From Clostridiales bacterium UBA5446 (GTDB lineage: Bacteria > Bacillota > Clostridia > Oscillospirales > Oscillospiraceae): DNA of 24,632 nucleotides. Under the pieces are notes generated by a model. The model made no database searches. It was given only the letters and a program-made list of their open reading frames with translations, and had not been told where the DNA came from. The stretch covers positions 1 to 24,632 of the forward strand of contig DIRC01000022.1 of the NCBI GenBank assembly GCA_002427465.1. Reading direction: 5' to 3'. The position numbers and the translations under genes were made by a program. Shown piece by piece: positions 1 to 8,200 of the stretch; the stretch's first letter is position 1, and the number at the start of each line of letters is the position of its first letter.

Positions 1-1271
1 AGACGCTTGGCGGCGGGGGTGCAGAAGATGGCTGCCGCCGCAAGCAGCGCTCCGTAACTGCCGAGGTAATACAGATCCGGCCCTGAAACAAGGCCGCCGG
101 TGCTCAGGCCGAACATCGCGCCCATGTATGTCCCCACCTCCGCCAGCGTATCGAGCTGGAAAATCACCCAGCCGACCATGACGATGAAAATAGTATAGAT
201 ATGCCGGACAACAGCCGGCCATTTTCCCATGCGCCTGAGCAAAAAGGCTTTCTCCAGGATGAGAAAAACCGAATAATACAGCCCCCAGAGAAGGAAAGTC
301 CAGTTTGCGCCATGCCAGATGCCGGTGAGAGCCCAAACAATGACAATGTTCACCAGCTGACGGCGCAGGCCATGGCGGTTCCCGCCCAGGGGAATATAGA
401 CGTAGTCCCGGAACCAGGTGCCCAGACTGATATGCCATCTGCGCCAGAACTCCGTGATGCTTTTGGAAATGTAAGGATAATCGAAGTTTTCAAGAAATTC
501 GAATCCAATCATGCGGCCGAGGCCGATCGCCATATCGGAATAGCCGGAAAAATCAAAATAGATTTGGAACGTAAACGCGGCTAACCCCAGCCATGCGCCG
601 ACAAGGGTCAGCTCGGAAGCGCCCATTGCGGCGTAAGTATCCCAAAGAAGGCCCACATTATTGGCAATCAAAACCTTTTTTGCCAGGCCTATGACAAAGC
701 GGCGGACGCCGGAGGCAAACTGCGCGGCGCTTTCAGACCGAAAAGTCAGCTGGTCGGCCACGTCCTTATAACGCAAAATCGGGCCGGCGATCAGCTGGGG
801 GAAGAGGGCGACAAAAGTGCCGAAGCTGATGAAGCTTTTCTGGATGTCGGCGTCACCCCTGTAGAGGTCGATAGGATAGGACATGGTCTGGAAAGTATAA
901 AAGGAAATTCCGATGGGCAGGCTGATGCCAAGAGGGGGGAGGCTGATAAAAGGCAGCAGGCTGAGGGTCTCGGCAATCAGGTCATAATATTTAAAAAAGC
1001 CAAGCAACGCAAGGTTGATGACGATATTTACGGTGAGGATCAGCCTGGCTTTTTTATCGTTTTCGCGGAATCTGTCAATGAGAAGGCCGTTCACATAGTT
1101 AATTGTGATAGAAAAGAGCATTAAAAGTAGGTAAACAGGTTCACCCCAGCCATAAAACACCATGTTTACGACAAAAAGTACGGGATTGCGCCATTTCACC
1201 GGAGAAATATAATAGATTGCCAGCACCACAGGCAGATATTTGAACATGAACAATATGCTGGAAAAGACCAT
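1..1271 (-). CDS. MBOAT-family membrane O-acyltransferase (AlgI/DltB-like), 3' end outside window
   Basis: Multi-pass membrane enzyme expected to move an acyl (usually acetyl) group onto an extracellular polysaccharide or other envelope acceptor. The 423 visible codons begin with ATG at 1271, preceded by GGAGGA at 1281-1286 (9-base spacing); the C-terminus lies beyond position 1. Visible family marks are an FDFSGYSDMAIG motif near residues 239-250, the block WRRWHISLGTWFRDY with His280, and LTGIWHGANW with His320, the conserved histidine of MBOAT enzymes. Hydrophobic segments cover most of the chain. The AlgI-like subgroup usually sits beside an SGNH/DHHW (AlgJ-like) partner, which would be off the left edge. 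The acceptor cannot be read from sequence; teichoic acid D-alanylation (DltB) is less likely because no dlt gene is in view. Family assignment is firm, substrate unknown. Confidence 0.9.
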   Translation of the reverse strand, partial: MVFSSILFMFKYLPVVLAIYYISPVKWRNPVLFVVNMVFYGWGEPVYLLLMLFSITINYVNGLLIDRFRENDKKARLILTVNIVINLALLGFFKYYDLIAETLSLLPFISLPPLGISLPIGISFYTFQTMSYPIDLYRGDADIQKSFISFGTFVALFPQLIAGPILRYKDVADQLTFRSESAAQFASGVRRFVIGLAKKVLIANNVGLLWDTYAAMGASELTLVGAWLGLAAFTFQIYFDFSGYSDMAIGLGRMIGFEFLENFDYPYISKSITEFWRRWHISLGTWFRDYVYIPLGGNRHGLRRQLVNIVIVWALTGIWHGANWTFLLWGLYYSVFLILEKAFLLRRMGKWPAVVRHIYTIFIVMVGWVIFQLDTLAEVGTYMGAMFGLSTGGLVSGPDLYYLGSYGALLAAAAIFCTPAAKR

Positions 1272-1322
1272 GAGACCGAGTCCTCCGAATTATTGGCATA
1301 AAGGATTTCAACACAGTTTAAG

Positions 1323-1351
1323 ATTATATATCAAATGGGCCTTAAATTAAA
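1323..1351 (-). promoter_or_regulatory. Candidate sigma-A promoter for the MBOAT gene
   Basis: A perfect -10 TATAAT (1323-1328) is preceded, after 17 bases, by a poor -35 TTTAAT (1346-1351). The expected transcript start is about 45 bases before the MBOAT ATG. The -10 is good but the -35 matches the consensus at only three positions, so the call is moderate. Confidence 0.4.
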
Positions 1352-1355
1352 CAGC

Positions 1356-2357
1356 CTATTTTTTTTTCGTCGAAAAAGAGCCCAGCGGGTTCGCGGCCGC
1401 AGCGATGCGAAGCTCCGAATTGTCCACATGGGTGTATATCTGTGTGGTGTTCAGATGCTCATGGCCCAGAACTTCCTGAAGCGTGCGCACATCGACGCCA
1501 TTCTGGAGCATCAGCGTGGCCGCCGTGTGCCGCAGCTTATGCGGGGAATACTTGCTCGCGTCCAGCCCGGCTTTTAGCAGGTTTTTTTTGACCATGATCT
1601 GAACGCTGTCGCAGCTGATCCTTTTTTTACGGTTTGAGACAAACATCGCCGGGCAGTCCCGAGGCGCCATCATTCGGCGGGCGGGGATATACGCGTTTAT
1701 CGCCTGGACACAGGCGTCATTCAGATAAACGACTCGTTCCTTGCCGCCTTTGCCCATAATGCGGATGTGGTCGGCGGCAATATCGGCAACATTAAGGCCG
1801 ACAAGCTCCGATATGCGCAGCCCGCAGTTTAAAAAAAGCGTCAGGATGCAGTAATCCCGCTCCATATTGGCCCCGTCTACAGCGGAAAGCAGCCGTTGGC
1901 TTTCTTCCAGGGAGAGGTAGCGCGGCAGGGACTTGGGCAATTTCGGGGAATCCAGATCGGCCACAGGGTTGTCCTTAAGCAGCTTCGCTTTGACAGTCAA
2001 ATACTTATAAAAGCTGCGTATCACAGCCACTTTTCGCGCCCTGGAGGCTGCCGACAGGCCATACCGGGGGCTGCGGCTGTTTTCATGCTTAACCCGATCC
2101 CGTGCCAGAAATGTCAGATATGCATAAACCTCGCTGAGGGTTACAGCGCCGACAAAGGCAACGTCCACATCCATGATTGAGATATCGTCCAGCTCGGTCT
2201 TGCGTGGGACGATTCCGCGTTCAATTTTAAGAAATCTGAAAAAATTGCGCAAATCCAAAAAGTATTCGTCAATAGTGGCCTGAGAATGTCCTTTTATGGT
2301 TTCGTGATAGTTCAGGAAGCTGCGCAGAACTTCCGGGGATTCAGTTCTATAGTCCAT
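1356..2357 (-). CDS. Tyrosine recombinase, XerC/XerD-like (333 aa)
   Basis: Site-specific recombinase of the phage-integrase family, resembling the Xer proteins that resolve chromosome dimers. The N-terminal SAM-like core-binding domain covers about residues 5-120 and the catalytic domain about 145-325. All catalytic residues are visible: Arg181 (NCGLRISEL), Lys206 (GKGGKERVV), His273 and Arg276 (HKLRH), His299 (LGHE) and nucleophile Tyr308. I chose the ATG at 2357, which follows GGAGG after 8 bases; an in-frame ATG at 2426 lies upstream of the near-consensus promoter at 2381-2410 and would not be transcribed from it. At 333 residues it is longer than the usual ~300, mostly through an insertion around residues 50-100. 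It is a single-gene unit between a terminator and the MBOAT gene. A second Xer protein is at 13469-14359, so this could be the XerC partner or a stand-alone recombinase. Confidence 0.9.
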   Translation of the reverse strand: MDYRTESPEVLRSFLNYHETIKGHSQATIDEYFLDLRNFFRFLKIERGIVPRKTELDDISIMDVDVAFVGAVTLSEVYAYLTFLARDRVKHENSRSPRYGLSAASRARKVAVIRSFYKYLTVKAKLLKDNPVADLDSPKLPKSLPRYLSLEESQRLLSAVDGANMERDYCILTLFLNCGLRISELVGLNVADIAADHIRIMGKGGKERVVYLNDACVQAINAYIPARRMMAPRDCPAMFVSNRKKRISCDSVQIMVKKNLLKAGLDASKYSPHKLRHTAATLMLQNGVDVRTLQEVLGHEHLNTTQIYTHVDNSELRIAAAANPLGSFSTKKK

Positions 2358-2380
2358 AAAAAATTCCTCCCACGCCTGAT

Positions 2381-2410
2381 ATTCTAAACGAGGGGGGCGC
2401 TGCGTGTCAA
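2381..2410 (-). promoter_or_regulatory. Sigma-A promoter of the tyrosine recombinase gene
   Basis: Consensus -35 TTGACA (2405-2410), 18-base spacer, and -10 TAGAAT (2381-2386). Transcription should start near 2374, leaving a short leader that contains the GGAGG of the recombinase. This promoter decides the start codon of that gene. Confidence 0.75.
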
Positions 2411-2427
2411 TTGGAACATTGCCCAAA

Positions 2428-2457
2428 AATTCGGCAAAATAAAGATTTTGCCGAATT
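2428..2457 (-). terminator. Intrinsic terminator after the DUF6873 gene
   Basis: A perfect 13-bp stem (arms 2428-2440 and 2445-2457) with a 4-base loop, followed on the minus strand by a short T-run. It lies 11 bases beyond the stop of the DUF6873-type gene and just upstream of the recombinase promoter, so it probably ends the aspartate aminotransferase-cwlD-radA-DUF6873 transcript. Confidence 0.75.
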
Positions 2458-2468
2458 AGGGGTAGGGG

Positions 2469-3215
2469 TCAGCTCTCAAAAAGCGGGATGGCGGACCCGA
2501 TATCAAAAATCGGCCGCTCCGAGAGAAAAACCGGGGAAACCGCTTTTTCGGAAAGATAATTCAGGATCGCGGTTTCATCCGGATGACCATGCAGCCTTCC
2601 GGTGAATGCCAGCTCATGCCTGGAAAGCTTGAACGTACTGCCGCCGATGAAACCACAGTCAAAGCCGTCCAGAACAATATGTCCGGGGCTGATCAGCAGC
2701 GCGTCAATTCCAAATTTCGCCGCGGCTCTGCAAATGCCGGCGTCGGAGGTTATGATGGCACGCTCATTGATAACGCATACAGCGCATTTGGCATATCCCT
2801 GGTTGACCGTGATGATTTTTCTTCCGCTGAGATTTTCTAAAACCGCCCGATCCGTGTAAAGCGGATTATGGATCAGCGCATCGTCCAAAATACATCCGTT
2901 AAGTCCCGAATCCGCCGGATATTCGGCGCCCTGGGCCGCGGCGGCCAGTTTAATTTCAAGCCCCTCAATAGTTAATAAATTAACAAAAGTATACCTCTCG
3001 GCCACAAGCAGGTTATCGCCCATATGGATTACGGAAAGATCGGCATGGCCGCCCAGCCTGGGGTCCACATCAGGATTATCCGGAATCCAAAGTACCTCTA
3101 TCCCCCGGCATTTCAGAGGGGCTTCCAGCCTGCTCCGGTATCGCTCCCCGATTAAAATTCGGGTTACCTTCCCTTTCGGAAGATGCGGAGTTTTGATGAC
3201 ATGCGAAGCATTCAT
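2469..3215 (-). CDS. DUF6873-like GME/pentein-fold protein
   Basis: A 248-residue soluble protein that I match from memory to the DUF6873 family, annotated as having the guanidino-group-modifying-enzyme (pentein) fold. Characteristic blocks are LGGHADLSV (about 54-62), a GYAKCAVCVI segment (140-149), AIITSDAGI (153-161), GFDCGFIGGS (184-193) and GRLHGHPDE (206-214). The HAD triplet, the GFIGGS loop and the GHPD motif could hold the His/Asp residues of a pentein active site, but no substrate is known to me. Its ATG overlaps the radA stop as ATGA and no separate ribosome-binding site stands out, so translation is probably coupled to radA. It is the last gene of the aspartate aminotransferase-cwlD-radA run. 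A link to sporulation or repair is suggested only by position. Confidence 0.75.
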   Translation of the reverse strand: MNASHVIKTPHLPKGKVTRILIGERYRSRLEAPLKCRGIEVLWIPDNPDVDPRLGGHADLSVIHMGDNLLVAERYTFVNLLTIEGLEIKLAAAAQGAEYPADSGLNGCILDDALIHNPLYTDRAVLENLSGRKIITVNQGYAKCAVCVINERAIITSDAGICRAAAKFGIDALLISPGHIVLDGFDCGFIGGSTFKLSRHELAFTGRLHGHPDETAILNYLSEKAVSPVFLSERPIFDIGSAIPLFES

Positions 3216-4585
3216 GACAGGGCGGCGGCAATGGCTTCCCGGACGTTCTTGACGCTGATCAGGGTCAGCTTGTCCGGCTTATGAATATCGCCTTTCACGT
3301 GGGCGGGGATCAGGCAGCGCCTGAAGCCCAGCCGGGCAATTTCGGAAAGCCGATGGTTCAAGGCGTTGACCGAGCGCACTTCCCCGGACAGGCCAACTTC
3401 ACCGATGGCGGCTAGATCAAATCCGACGGGGATATCCTTATGGCTGGAGGCAATGGCCAGGATTGTGGCCAGATCCGCCGCCGTATCGTCCACCTCCAGA
3501 CCGCCGACCACATTGATGTATGAATCGCAGCCGGAAACGCCCAGGCCGCCGCGCTTTTCCAAAACCGCCAGCAGGAGCATGGCGCGGTTATATTCGATGC
3601 CGTTGGAGTTGCGGCGCGGCGCGGCAAATCCGGATTTTGTGACCAGGGCCTGAATCTCCGCCAGAATTGGGCGGCTGCCTTCCATCACACAGGTCACACA
3701 GGTGCCCGGGGTATTTTCCGGGCGGCCCGATAAGAGCATTTCCGAGGGGTTTGGCACCTCCCGCAGTCCGCTGTCGGCCATCTCAAACACGCCGATCTCA
3801 TTGGTGGAGCCAAAACGGTTTTTTGCTGCCCGGAGAATCCGGTAGCTCATGCTCTGTTCCCCTTCAAAATAAAGGACGCAGTCCACCATATGCTCCAGTA
3901 CCTTCGGGCCGGCGATGCTGCCTTCCTTGTTGATGTGGCCCACGACAAAGGCTGTGAATCCGCCGGTTTTTGCTTGCCGCATCACCGCCATGGTACATTC
4001 CCGCACCTGGCTGATGCTTCCGGGGGCCGCGGAAACGTCGCCGTCAAACATGGTCTGTATCGAGTCGATGATCACAATCGTCGGCTCGAGCCGGTCAATT
4101 GCCGCGGTGATTTCCGCCAGCTCAGTCTCTGCCAGCACATAGATTTCCCCCTGGGATACGCCCAGACGCTGGGCGCGCATCTTCAGCTGGCGGCGGCTTT
4201 CCTCGCCGGTCACATACAAAATTCGTTCACGGGAGCCCACAAGGCCGCAGAGCTGGAGAAGAAGCGTGGACTTCCCCACCCCGGGCGCGCCGCCCACAAG
4301 AACGATGGAGCCGCGCACGGCTCCTCCGCCAAGCACGCGGTCAAGCTCGCCGACGCCCGTGAAAAACCGGATCTCCTCCTGCGTATCCAGCTGAGAGATC
4401 AGTTTCGGCGCATTGCTGCCCAGAGGTTTTGTAGTGCCCTTGCCCTTGCCCGCTGCGGCCGCGGCCGCAGCGGCGGGGGGCGCTTCGGTTATGGTGTTCC
4501 ACGCGCCGCAGGCCAGACATTTTCCGGACCATTTAGCGGTTTCATTTCCGCATTCCGTGCAGAAAAACAGGGTTTTTTGTTTCAT
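3212..4585 (-). CDS. radA: DNA repair protein RadA
   Basis: RecA-like ATPase that promotes branch migration of recombination intermediates; family role inferred from homology. The order of domains is complete: a C4 zinc finger (Cys9, Cys12, Cys23, Cys26), a RecA core with Walker A GGAPGVGKST at about 98-107, Walker B ending in Asp174 (IVIIDS), the RadA signature KNRFG at 255-259, and a Lon-protease-like C-terminal domain to residue 457. Length is normal for the family. Its start overlaps the cwlD stop (TGATG), implying translational coupling. An unusual run of eight alanines (residues 38-45) joins the zinc finger to the ATPase core and is encoded by a very GC-rich stretch near 4450-4480. The C-terminal end overlaps the next gene by four bases. 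Confidence 0.97.
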   Translation of the reverse strand: MKQKTLFFCTECGNETAKWSGKCLACGAWNTITEAPPAAAAAAAAGKGKGTTKPLGSNAPKLISQLDTQEEIRFFTGVGELDRVLGGGAVRGSIVLVGGAPGVGKSTLLLQLCGLVGSRERILYVTGEESRRQLKMRAQRLGVSQGEIYVLAETELAEITAAIDRLEPTIVIIDSIQTMFDGDVSAAPGSISQVRECTMAVMRQAKTGGFTAFVVGHINKEGSIAGPKVLEHMVDCVLYFEGEQSMSYRILRAAKNRFGSTNEIGVFEMADSGLREVPNPSEMLLSGRPENTPGTCVTCVMEGSRPILAEIQALVTKSGFAAPRRNSNGIEYNRAMLLLAVLEKRGGLGVSGCDSYINVVGGLEVDDTAADLATILAIASSHKDIPVGFDLAAIGEVGLSGEVRSVNALNHRLSEIARLGFRRCLIPAHVKGDIHKPDKLTLISVKNVREAIAAALS

Positions 4586-5319
4586 CAGATCATCCCGTCA
4601 GACTGCGCTGCGTATTGGCAAGTGGCGGCCAGCAGCACAGCGGATATTTTGATTTGGTAGCTTTCCTCGGTCAGAAGCCGCGCCTCCCGCGCGTTTGACA
4701 AAAAGCCGCATTCCACAAGTATGGCGGTGCAGTTGGCATTGCGCATCAGATAGATATTGTCCGGCACCGGCGCTGCTACACGGCGGTTATCGGGACACAG
4801 GGATTGGCACAGCAGTTCGTGGGCCAGCTTTGCAAAGTCCTCGCTTCCGCCGGTTTCCGCATAAAGTACCTGACAGCCTGAGGGACGGCGATCCGGGAAG
4901 CAGTTTTGATGTATGCTGATCAGCAGGGCTTCCGGGTATGAATTGATCAGGGCAAGCCTCGCCCGCTGATCTGCCGCTTTCCGCCTGGCCGTGGTGTTCG
5001 CCTCCTCCGGATACGCAATCTCCTCGGTGGCCCGCGTCATCACGGTGGGTATGCCGTACAATCCCGCCAGGGCGTCCAGCCGCAGGGAAATATCCAGATT
5101 GATTTTGCTCTCCAGCAGGCCTTCGGCTGTCTGGGCGCCGCCGTCCTCGCCGCCGTGGCCCGGGTCGATGATCATGACCGCCCGGTCATATTTGGACAGG
5201 GCTTCGGCAGTCCCGCCGCCGGTTTTGCCGCCGCTGCGCAGGTACAGCAGGCTCAACAGCACCAAAGCCAGCGCCAAAAGAAGCGCCGGCAGTCTTTTTA
5301 AGCGAATCGCAACAAACAC
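4585..5319 (-). CDS. cwlD: N-acetylmuramoyl-L-alanine amidase CwlD (germination-specific)
   Basis: Amidase_3 zinc hydrolase. CwlD removes peptide side chains from muramic acid in the spore cortex so that muramic-delta-lactam can be formed, a step needed for germination. The protein has an N-terminal membrane anchor (about residues 8-28) and the zinc motifs DPGHGGEDGG, the Glu of LLESKINL, SIHQN and VECGFLSN. Length matches B. subtilis CwlD (about 237). Start choice: AGGAGG at 5327-5332 is only one base from the ATG at 5325 but seven bases from the in-frame GTG at 5319, so I prefer GTG. The stop overlaps radA. The gene lies 49 bases after the aspartate aminotransferase and probably shares its transcript; an additional sporulation promoter was looked for but not found. 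Confidence 0.9.
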   Translation of the reverse strand: MFVAIRLKRLPALLLALALVLLSLLYLRSGGKTGGGTAEALSKYDRAVMIIDPGHGGEDGGAQTAEGLLESKINLDISLRLDALAGLYGIPTVMTRATEEIAYPEEANTTARRKAADQRARLALINSYPEALLISIHQNCFPDRRPSGCQVLYAETGGSEDFAKLAHELLCQSLCPDNRRVAAPVPDNIYLMRNANCTAILVECGFLSNAREARLLTEESYQIKISAVLLAATCQYAAQSDGMI

Positions 5320-5368
5320 GCACATCCCTCCTGATGATATATGGATATGCGTGGCTGCGGCTTTTCAA

Positions 5369-6559
5369 TCATGCTTTCAGGAATAATTCCAGACGGTCAA
5401 GCCCCTCTTTGATATTTTCCATGGATGTAGCGTAAGTCCAGCGAACAAAGTTTGGCGAGCCGAATCCGGAACAGGGCACAACCGCCACAAGGCCTTTTTC
5501 CAAAAAAGCCAAGGCGAAATCGTCGCCGTTGCGGATCTCCTTTCCGCCCAGGGTTCTGCCGATCAGCTTTTCAATATTCATCATAACATAAAAAGCTCCG
5601 TCAGGCTTGAGGCAGCTTACGCCCTCAATGTTATTCATGCGCTCGACCAGATAGTTTCTTCTGGCTTCAAAGGCCTGACGCATGTGTTCGACGCTGTCTT
5701 GCGGGCCACTCAGGGCTTCTGCCGCCGCCCACTGGCTGATGGTGGAGGGCGCACCCGTCGAATGGCTGAGGTAATTGGACATGGCCTTCACCAACTCAGG
5801 GTTCGCGGCGGCATAGCCAATCCGCCAGCCCGTCATGGCGTATGACTTTGAAACGCCGTTAATGAGTATCGTGCGCTCCCTGACTGCTTCGCCCAGGGAA
5901 GCGAAGCTGGTGAATTCACGCCCGTCATAAAGAAGTTTATCGTATATCTCGTCCGCGATGACATAGAGATCGTGGCGGAGACATACCTGGGCAATTTCGG
6001 AAAGCTCTGCCTTCGTATAATACATGCCGGTGGGATTCGACGGATTGTTGAGTATGAATGCCTTGGTTTTCGGTGTGATAGCGGCCTCCAACTGGGCCGG
6101 GGTAATTTTGAAGGACTGGGATTCCGGCGCGCTGATAATGACCGGAACGCCGCCGGTTATGCCAACCATCTCGCTATAGCTGACCCAATAAGGGGCGGGA
6201 ATGATGATCTCGTCCCCGGGGTCGGTCAGGATTGCAAGGGTCACATAAACGCTATGCTTGGCGCCGCTGGCGACCACGATCTGCGTATAGTCGTATTTAA
6301 CGCCGCAATCGGCAAGGAGCCTGTCGGCCACGGCCTTGCGGAGCGGAATGATCCCCGCTATCGGCGTATATTTGGTTTTGCCCTCACGGATTGCCGCTAT
6401 GCCGGCCTGCTTGATATTGTCGGGCGTATCGAAATCCGGTTCTCCGGCGCCGAAGCCGACCACATCGAGTCCATCCGCCTTCATCTGCTTGGCCATGGCG
6501 TCTACGGCAAGGGTAGTGGACGCCCGGACGTTCCTGGCAATTTTAGAAATCGGTTTCAT
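5369..6559 (-). CDS. Pyridoxal-phosphate aspartate aminotransferase (class I/II)
   Basis: Transfers the amino group between aspartate and 2-oxoglutarate, linking oxaloacetate to amino-acid synthesis; the close family also includes PatA-type enzymes that act on other amino acids. At 396 residues it is full length. Visible marks include FGAGEPDFDTP (36-46), YTPIAGIIPLR (64-74), NNPSNPTG (171-178), Asp203 and Tyr206 in ADEIYDKL, and the Schiff-base Lys238 in GVSKSYAMTGWRIGY. The ATG at 6559 follows GAGG with about 8-base spacing. It is the first gene of a unit that continues into cwlD, radA and the DUF6873-type gene, with its own sigma-A promoter at 6596-6624. Exact substrate range (AspC versus PatA) cannot be settled from sequence. 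Confidence 0.93.
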   Translation of the reverse strand: MKPISKIARNVRASTTLAVDAMAKQMKADGLDVVGFGAGEPDFDTPDNIKQAGIAAIREGKTKYTPIAGIIPLRKAVADRLLADCGVKYDYTQIVVASGAKHSVYVTLAILTDPGDEIIIPAPYWVSYSEMVGITGGVPVIISAPESQSFKITPAQLEAAITPKTKAFILNNPSNPTGMYYTKAELSEIAQVCLRHDLYVIADEIYDKLLYDGREFTSFASLGEAVRERTILINGVSKSYAMTGWRIGYAAANPELVKAMSNYLSHSTGAPSTISQWAAAEALSGPQDSVEHMRQAFEARRNYLVERMNNIEGVSCLKPDGAFYVMMNIEKLIGRTLGGKEIRNGDDFALAFLEKGLVAVVPCSGFGSPNFVRWTYATSMENIKEGLDRLELFLKA

Positions 6560-6595
6560 GTTATCATACCTCGCCTACTATTACATCTTTTTGGT

Positions 6596-6624
6596 ATTAT
6601 ATTACCCTATCCCCGACTTTGCAA
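6596..6624 (-). promoter_or_regulatory. Sigma-A promoter of the aspartate aminotransferase operon
   Basis: -35 TTGCAA (6619-6624), 17-base spacer, perfect -10 TATAAT (6596-6601). It lies directly downstream of the spoIVA terminator and about 35 bases before the start codon. The same TTGCAA-17-TATAAT pattern occurs before yajC. Confidence 0.7.
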
Positions 6625-6632
6625 CAACAAAT

Positions 6633-6658
6633 AATTGCGGGGGCAAGCCCCCGCAATT
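6633..6658 (-). terminator. Intrinsic terminator of spoIVA
   Basis: Perfect 12-bp GC-rich stem (6633-6644 with 6647-6658) and a tight 2-base loop (read more realistically as a 4-base loop), followed on the minus strand by a T-rich stretch. It begins just after the spoIVA stop codon. Confidence 0.85.
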
Positions 6659-6659
6659 G

Positions 6660-8138
6660 TCAGATAATTATACAGATCAAACCGCCGCCGCCTTCGTTGA
6701 TGATGCGCTGCAGGGTGTTCTGGAGTTTTCCCCGGGCGCTTTCCGGCATTCGTTTTATCTTTGTCGCCAGACCCTCCTCGGCGATGTCATAGAGGGATCT
6801 GCCGAAAATATTGGACTCCCACAGCAAATTCACATCGCCTTCAAACCCCTGTAACAGGAAGCCTATGATTTCTTCAGAGGCGGTTTCCCCGCAGAGCGCA
6901 GGCGATACCTCGGTTTCGACGTTGGCTTTTATCATATGTATCGAAGGGGCGCTCGCCTTCAGCTTAACGCCGTACCTGCCCCCGTGCCGGACAATCTTCG
7001 GCTCCTCCAGGCGCATTTCCTCCGGAGACGGCATTACTACGCCATACCCCTTTTCGCGCACGTCGCACAGCGCCTGGCTTATGCGGTCGTAATCCGCTTT
7101 GATGCCGTGAATCTCAGTCAGCAAAGCCATAAGATCCCCATCGTCTTTGATATCAAAACCGGATTGTTCGCTGATGGTTTTGTAATACAGCTCCCTCGGG
7201 ATGTCGATTACGGTGGAGACAGAACCGGTTCCCATGTCCACGCGCTTGATTTCGGCGGATTGTATCCCCTCTTGGACGGCCAGGGTATCCACCACGTTGA
7301 AAGCATCCCGCACCCGGTTCATTTCGTGCACAGCCTCGGATATGCCGGAAAACAGCTCAGACTTGAGGGAATTGTCGGCCGGCAGGGCATCTACCCAGGA
7401 CGGCAGGAATATGCAAAGCTCCGCTATGGGGAACTCATAAAGAGCTGCTTTGAGGATTTCATCGATATCATTGGCTTCCAGTTGGAGACAATTCGTTGTC
7501 AGACAGCTGACGCCGTATTTTTCGGAAAGCGCATCACGCAGCGCCAGGGTCTCCTGGCTGGAAGGGGTTGTGCTGTTGAGCACAAGCACAAAGGGTTTGC
7601 CGATCGCCTTCAGCTCCGATATGACCCGCTCTTCCGCCGCCACATAGTTTTCCCGCGGGATATCGCATATGGACCCGTCCGTCGTCATCACGATTCCGAT
7701 GGTCGAATGCTCGGAAATGACCCTGTGGGTGCCTTCCTCCGCCGCCAGGGTCATGGTTACCTCCTCGTCAAACCAGGGGGTCGTCACCATTCTTTCCTCG
7801 CCGTCCTCAAACTGTCCGGTGGCGCCGGGCACCATATAGCCGACGCAGTCTATAAGCCGCACCGAAAAGGCAACGCCGTTAGGCAACTCCACAGATACGG
7901 CCTCTTCCGGCACGAACTTCGGCTCGGCCGTCATGATCGTTTTACCGGAGCCGGACTGGGGCAGCTCATCTTTCGCCCTTTCGCGCGCATATACGTTGTC
8001 AATATTCGGTATTACCAGCGTCTCCATAAAGCGCTTGATAAACGTGGATTTGCCGGTACGTACGGGACCCACCACGCCGAGATAGATATCGCCGGAGGTT
8101 CGGGTCGCTATATCCTGATATATTGAAGTGTTTGTCAT
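6660..8138 (-). CDS. spoIVA: Stage IV sporulation protein A (spore-coat ATPase)
   Basis: SpoIVA is the ATPase that polymerises on the outer forespore membrane to form the basement layer of the coat; it is made in the mother cell. The start at 8138 gives 492 residues, the same length as the B. subtilis protein, and an N-terminus that aligns with it (TSIYQDIATRTSGDIYLGV). Walker A is GPVRTGKST at about 24-32; the GTPase-like core is followed by long helical and C-terminal regions. The in-frame ATG at 8213 lies upstream of the expected transcript start and adds a non-homologous N-terminus, so I reject it. A GAGGG lies 6 bases before the chosen ATG. The gene is a single transcription unit between its sigma-E-like promoter and the hairpin at 6633-6658. 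Confidence 0.97.
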   Translation of the reverse strand: MTNTSIYQDIATRTSGDIYLGVVGPVRTGKSTFIKRFMETLVIPNIDNVYARERAKDELPQSGSGKTIMTAEPKFVPEEAVSVELPNGVAFSVRLIDCVGYMVPGATGQFEDGEERMVTTPWFDEEVTMTLAAEEGTHRVISEHSTIGIVMTTDGSICDIPRENYVAAEERVISELKAIGKPFVLVLNSTTPSSQETLALRDALSEKYGVSCLTTNCLQLEANDIDEILKAALYEFPIAELCIFLPSWVDALPADNSLKSELFSGISEAVHEMNRVRDAFNVVDTLAVQEGIQSAEIKRVDMGTGSVSTVIDIPRELYYKTISEQSGFDIKDDGDLMALLTEIHGIKADYDRISQALCDVREKGYGVVMPSPEEMRLEEPKIVRHGGRYGVKLKASAPSIHMIKANVETEVSPALCGETASEEIIGFLLQGFEGDVNLLWESNIFGRSLYDIAEEGLATKIKRMPESARGKLQNTLQRIINEGGGGLICIII

Positions 8139-8171
8139 ACTTTGCCCTCTTTTCCCAATGACTCTTGCTAA

Positions 8172-8200
8172 ACGATATGAAAAGAGGGACAAAAATATGC
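8172..8200 (-). promoter_or_regulatory. Sigma-E-type promoter of spoIVA
   Basis: -35 GCATATT (8194-8200) fits the sigma-E consensus KMATATT exactly. After 14 bases comes -10 CATATCGT (8172-8179), which agrees with CATACANT at most positions. The predicted start is about 27 bases upstream of the spoIVA ATG. Sigma-E control of spoIVA is known in B. subtilis. The -35 lies inside the downstream arm of the preceding terminator. Confidence 0.65.

Noticed and set aside
1272..2468. Mobile element or prophage edge around the tyrosine recombinase
   Set aside because: No flanking repeats, tRNA, phage genes or excisionase; neighbours are core genes.
3890..4660. 256-codon plus-strand open frame
   Set aside because: Antisense to radA; composition rich in His/Arg/Gly typical of shadow frames.
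6936..8126. Long open frame (396 codons) on the plus strand
   Set aside because: Antisense to spoIVA, without motifs or ribosome-binding site; produced by high-GC third codon positions.
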